DNA of 6,746 bases from Gammaproteobacteria bacterium RIFCSPLOWO2_02_FULL_56_15 (lineage in GTDB: Bacteria; Pseudomonadota; Gammaproteobacteria; Eutrophobiales; Eutrophobiaceae): positions 261 to 7,006 of the forward strand of contig MGYR01000161.1 of assembly GCA_001801825.1 (NCBI GenBank), given 5' to 3'. Shown here in pieces: positions 5,101 through 6,746 of the stretch (the stretch's first letter is position 1; each line of letters starts with the position of its first letter). The notes under the pieces are model-generated. The model had not been told where the DNA came from and did no database searches. It saw only the letters and a list, made by a program, of their open reading frames with translations. A program made the translations under genes and the position numbers.

Positions 5101-6746
5101 TCAGCTTCGCTGCAACCCGCCAAAGCCGGTACCGGCGTTCAGGGTGAGCTGGTCGAAGGGGATCACCCAACCCTGCTCGTTGGAGGTATCAATGCAAATA
5201 CGCTGAATGACCCGGCTCACGGCGAAATAGGATTCCGCTGCGTCGCCCTTCATCGTGACGTAGATCTGATAGTTCAGCGAGGAGGCGCCGGCCTCCTTGA
5301 ATTCAACCAGAATATTTTCCACGTGCTTCCCGAGATCGGATTGTTGCAAGGCCTGTTCCATGGACTGCTGCAGGACCTTCGGTATTACCGTGGTACTTAT
5401 GGGCTGATGCTGGTAGTCGATACCGAAGGTGACTGCCACCCCAAAACCTTCCGACAGGTTGTGCGGTTCACCGGCAAGAAAACTGTTGGTGGTATAGCTC
5501 AGGATCGTACCCTTGGTTCTGAGCTGGACGATTTCCGGCGTCTGGCGCACTACCTGACCGATGGCGCCATTGGCCATCATCACCCAGTCGCCGGTATCGG
5601 TTGGGAACCAGGGCTCGTCATCACGGTAAGGGCGGGATACCAGATGCAGCATCTCCGACATGGGTAAGCGCACCAATCCGTCCAGTGCCGGGTTGTATAA
5701 CTTCGAATACATACCCAGCGAGCGCACCATCCAGGGCAGGTCCTTGTACATCACCCGTTCGCGTTCGCGCACAGCGCCGATATTGAGCAGCAGTTTGGTC
5801 TCTTCCATATACCGCGGCAGATAATTGCGCATGCCCAGCAGCAGGACGAGCAGCACGATCAACGCCAGCACCAGCAACAGGACATCGCCCGTGATGTACA
5901 ACACCGTCAGCACCGCCAGGATGGACAGGCATAGGGTCAGCGCCTGGTAGATGTAGGCCAACATCCTCCGGCTGGTGCTGGACGTGCTGCTGCGAATACG
6001 GCTTCGGCTGCTCAAGCGCAGATATACCGCATAAAGCCCCTTCATCAGGAAGAAGACCACGAAGAACGCCGCAATGGCGAGCACCAGATTCAGCCCGCGG
6101 CCGGTAACAAAATCGCTCGCTGCCTGCTGGATCTGTTGCAGTACCGACTCGCCTTTTTCCTGTAACACCTGGAGTTGCAACTGGTTGATCTCGCGTTCGC
6201 GTTGCAGGTCAGCCAGCCGCTGCGTCCAGTTTTCATGCACATTTTCCAGCCGCTCGCGGGTGCTCTTGTCCAGGCTTTCGTCTAGGAGTTGACCGATATT
6301 CTCCACCGCCCTCTGGGAGATACGGATCTGGCTGCCAATCATCGCCAACTGGCTGTTCAGGCGCTCGATCTGGCGGGGTTTCTCGGTCAGTTGCCGGAGT
6401 TGCTGGAACAGCGGTTTCAGAACCACCTGCAGTTCCTGCTGCCAGTCGAATTTCTCGTCCTGGTTTCCCGTATCGAAAATGCCGAGGTCCAGACCGCCCA
6501 GGGCAATGTTCTCGAAGGACTGTCGCAGCTTGCGGAGGTCGTCTTCCTCCTGCGTAATGTGCTGTTCCAGGTCCTGCCGTTCGGTCTCGTCCGTGACCTT
6601 CTTCAGTTGCCTGCGCGACTCTCTGAGCTCGCTGCGCTTGGTCTGTATGGACTCCTGGATCTCCTGCAGTTGCTCTCGGACCACCGTCAACGGGTCGATG
6701 GCTTCCTCCACCACTGGTTCTGGTGCGGGCTCCGTCGCCTCCGGCG
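5101..6746 (-). CDS. MscS-like mechanosensitive channel family protein, C-terminal part (5' end outside window)
   Basis: The frame is open at the right edge. The GTG at 6714 is an internal valine in a Pro/Glu/Ala-rich stretch (PEATEPAPEPV), so the real start and probably a signal peptide lie outside. Counting from that codon, residues 10-70 and 95-200 are Gln/Glu/Arg-rich and heptad-like, a likely periplasmic coiled coil. Three hydrophobic helices follow at about 208-233, 251-276 and 277-296. The basic loop RLSSRSRIRSSTSSTSRR (233-250) after helix 1 suggests N-terminus outside and C-terminus in the cytoplasm, as in MscS. The segment 375-421 (GDWVMM..G.IGQVV..T..IVQLRTKGT...TTNSFL...P.NLS) matches the MscS beta domain. 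The alpha/beta end, with FGIDYQHQP at 430-438 and WVIPFDQLTLN at 516-526, matches the C-terminal domain and its 'IPFPQ' motif. An extra segment of about 75 residues sits between helix 3 and this beta domain. The role is presumably osmotic relief or a related gating function; channel activity is inferred from homology. Confidence 0.85.
   Translation of the reverse strand, partial: PEATEPAPEPVVEEAIDPLTVVREQLQEIQESIQTKRSELRESRRQLKKVTDETERQDLEQHITQEEDDLRKLRQSFENIALGGLDLGIFDTGNQDEKFDWQQELQVVLKPLFQQLRQLTEKPRQIERLNSQLAMIGSQIRISQRAVENIGQLLDESLDKSTRERLENVHENWTQRLADLQREREINQLQLQVLQEKGESVLQQIQQAASDFVTGRGLNLVLAIAAFFVVFFLMKGLYAVYLRLSSRSRIRSSTSSTSRRMLAYIYQALTLCLSILAVLTVLYITGDVLLLVLALIVLLVLLLGMRNYLPRYMEETKLLLNIGAVRERERVMYKDLPWMVRSLGMYSKLYNPALDGLVRLPMSEMLHLVSRPYRDDEPWFPTDTGDWVMMANGAIGQVVRQTPEIVQLRTKGTILSYTTNSFLAGEPHNLSEGFGVAVTFGIDYQHQPISTTVIPKVLQQSMEQALQQSDLGKHVENILVEFKEAGASSLNYQIYVTMKGDAAESYFAVSRVIQRICIDTSNEQGWVIPFDQLTLNAGTGFGGLQRS
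5632..5775 (-). other. Extra beta-domain-like segment in the MscS-like protein
   Basis: Residues 314-361 (AVRERERVMYKDLPWMVRSL...LVRLPMSEMLHLVSRPY) lie between pore helix 3 and the canonical beta domain (375-421). Both share the order charged-x-V, a short turn, W/G-x-V, then a strand, a Gly turn, and a (R)LP/(T)TN-like strand end. In MscS itself the beta domain follows helix 3 almost directly. The match is by eye and weak, so this may be a family-specific insert and not a duplication. Confidence 0.35.

Noticed and set aside
4987..5667. A 226-residue plus-strand reading opposite the C-terminus of the MscS-like gene.
   Set aside because: No family resemblance, and the opposite strand carries a conserved MscS C-terminal domain.
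6712..6714. GTG 6714 as the true start of the MscS-like protein.
   Set aside because: The frame continues open to the window edge with a Pro/Glu/Ala-rich sequence typical of a periplasmic linker, there is no ribosome site, and no signal peptide follows.

Overview
This window looks like ordinary chromosomal DNA of a gammaproteobacterium. That rests on the moderately high GC content (roughly high-50s to 60 % by eye), the protein styles and the Gram-negative envelope architecture. It is an inference, and the genus cannot be named. I see no tRNA, rRNA, CRISPR array, insertion sequence or phage gene.

The window holds five genes, two of them cut by its edges. (1) On the plus strand, 1-1103 is the C-terminal part of a protein ending in a PEP synthase / pyruvate phosphate dikinase-type ATP-binding domain. 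(2) Ten bases later, 1114-2451 encodes a 445-residue secreted serine hydrolase of the beta-lactamase / penicillin-recognising fold. The two are probably one operon. (3) On the minus strand, running tail to tail into gene 2 and overlapping its end by 11 bases, is a second, shorter exported serine hydrolase of the same fold (2441 to about 3361). (4) After an AT-richer divergent regulatory region (about 3362-3687), 3688-4980 on the plus strand encodes a 430-residue MFS transporter of the anion:cation symporter (ACS) type. (5) Convergent with it, on the minus strand from the window end down to 5101, lies the C-terminal part of a large MscS-like mechanosensitive channel. It has a long periplasmic coiled-coil region, three membrane helices and what may be two successive beta domains.

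Four of the five products act at or across the inner membrane or in the periplasm. The most interesting points are the pairing of a kinase-like ATP-binding protein with a secreted serine hydrolase, the two tail-to-tail hydrolases that keep SxxK/SxN/KSG but show no class A Glu motif, the possible beta-domain duplication in the MscS-like protein, and a CRP-like site plus inverted repeat in the divergent region. Nothing here is clearly a new defence or mobile system.
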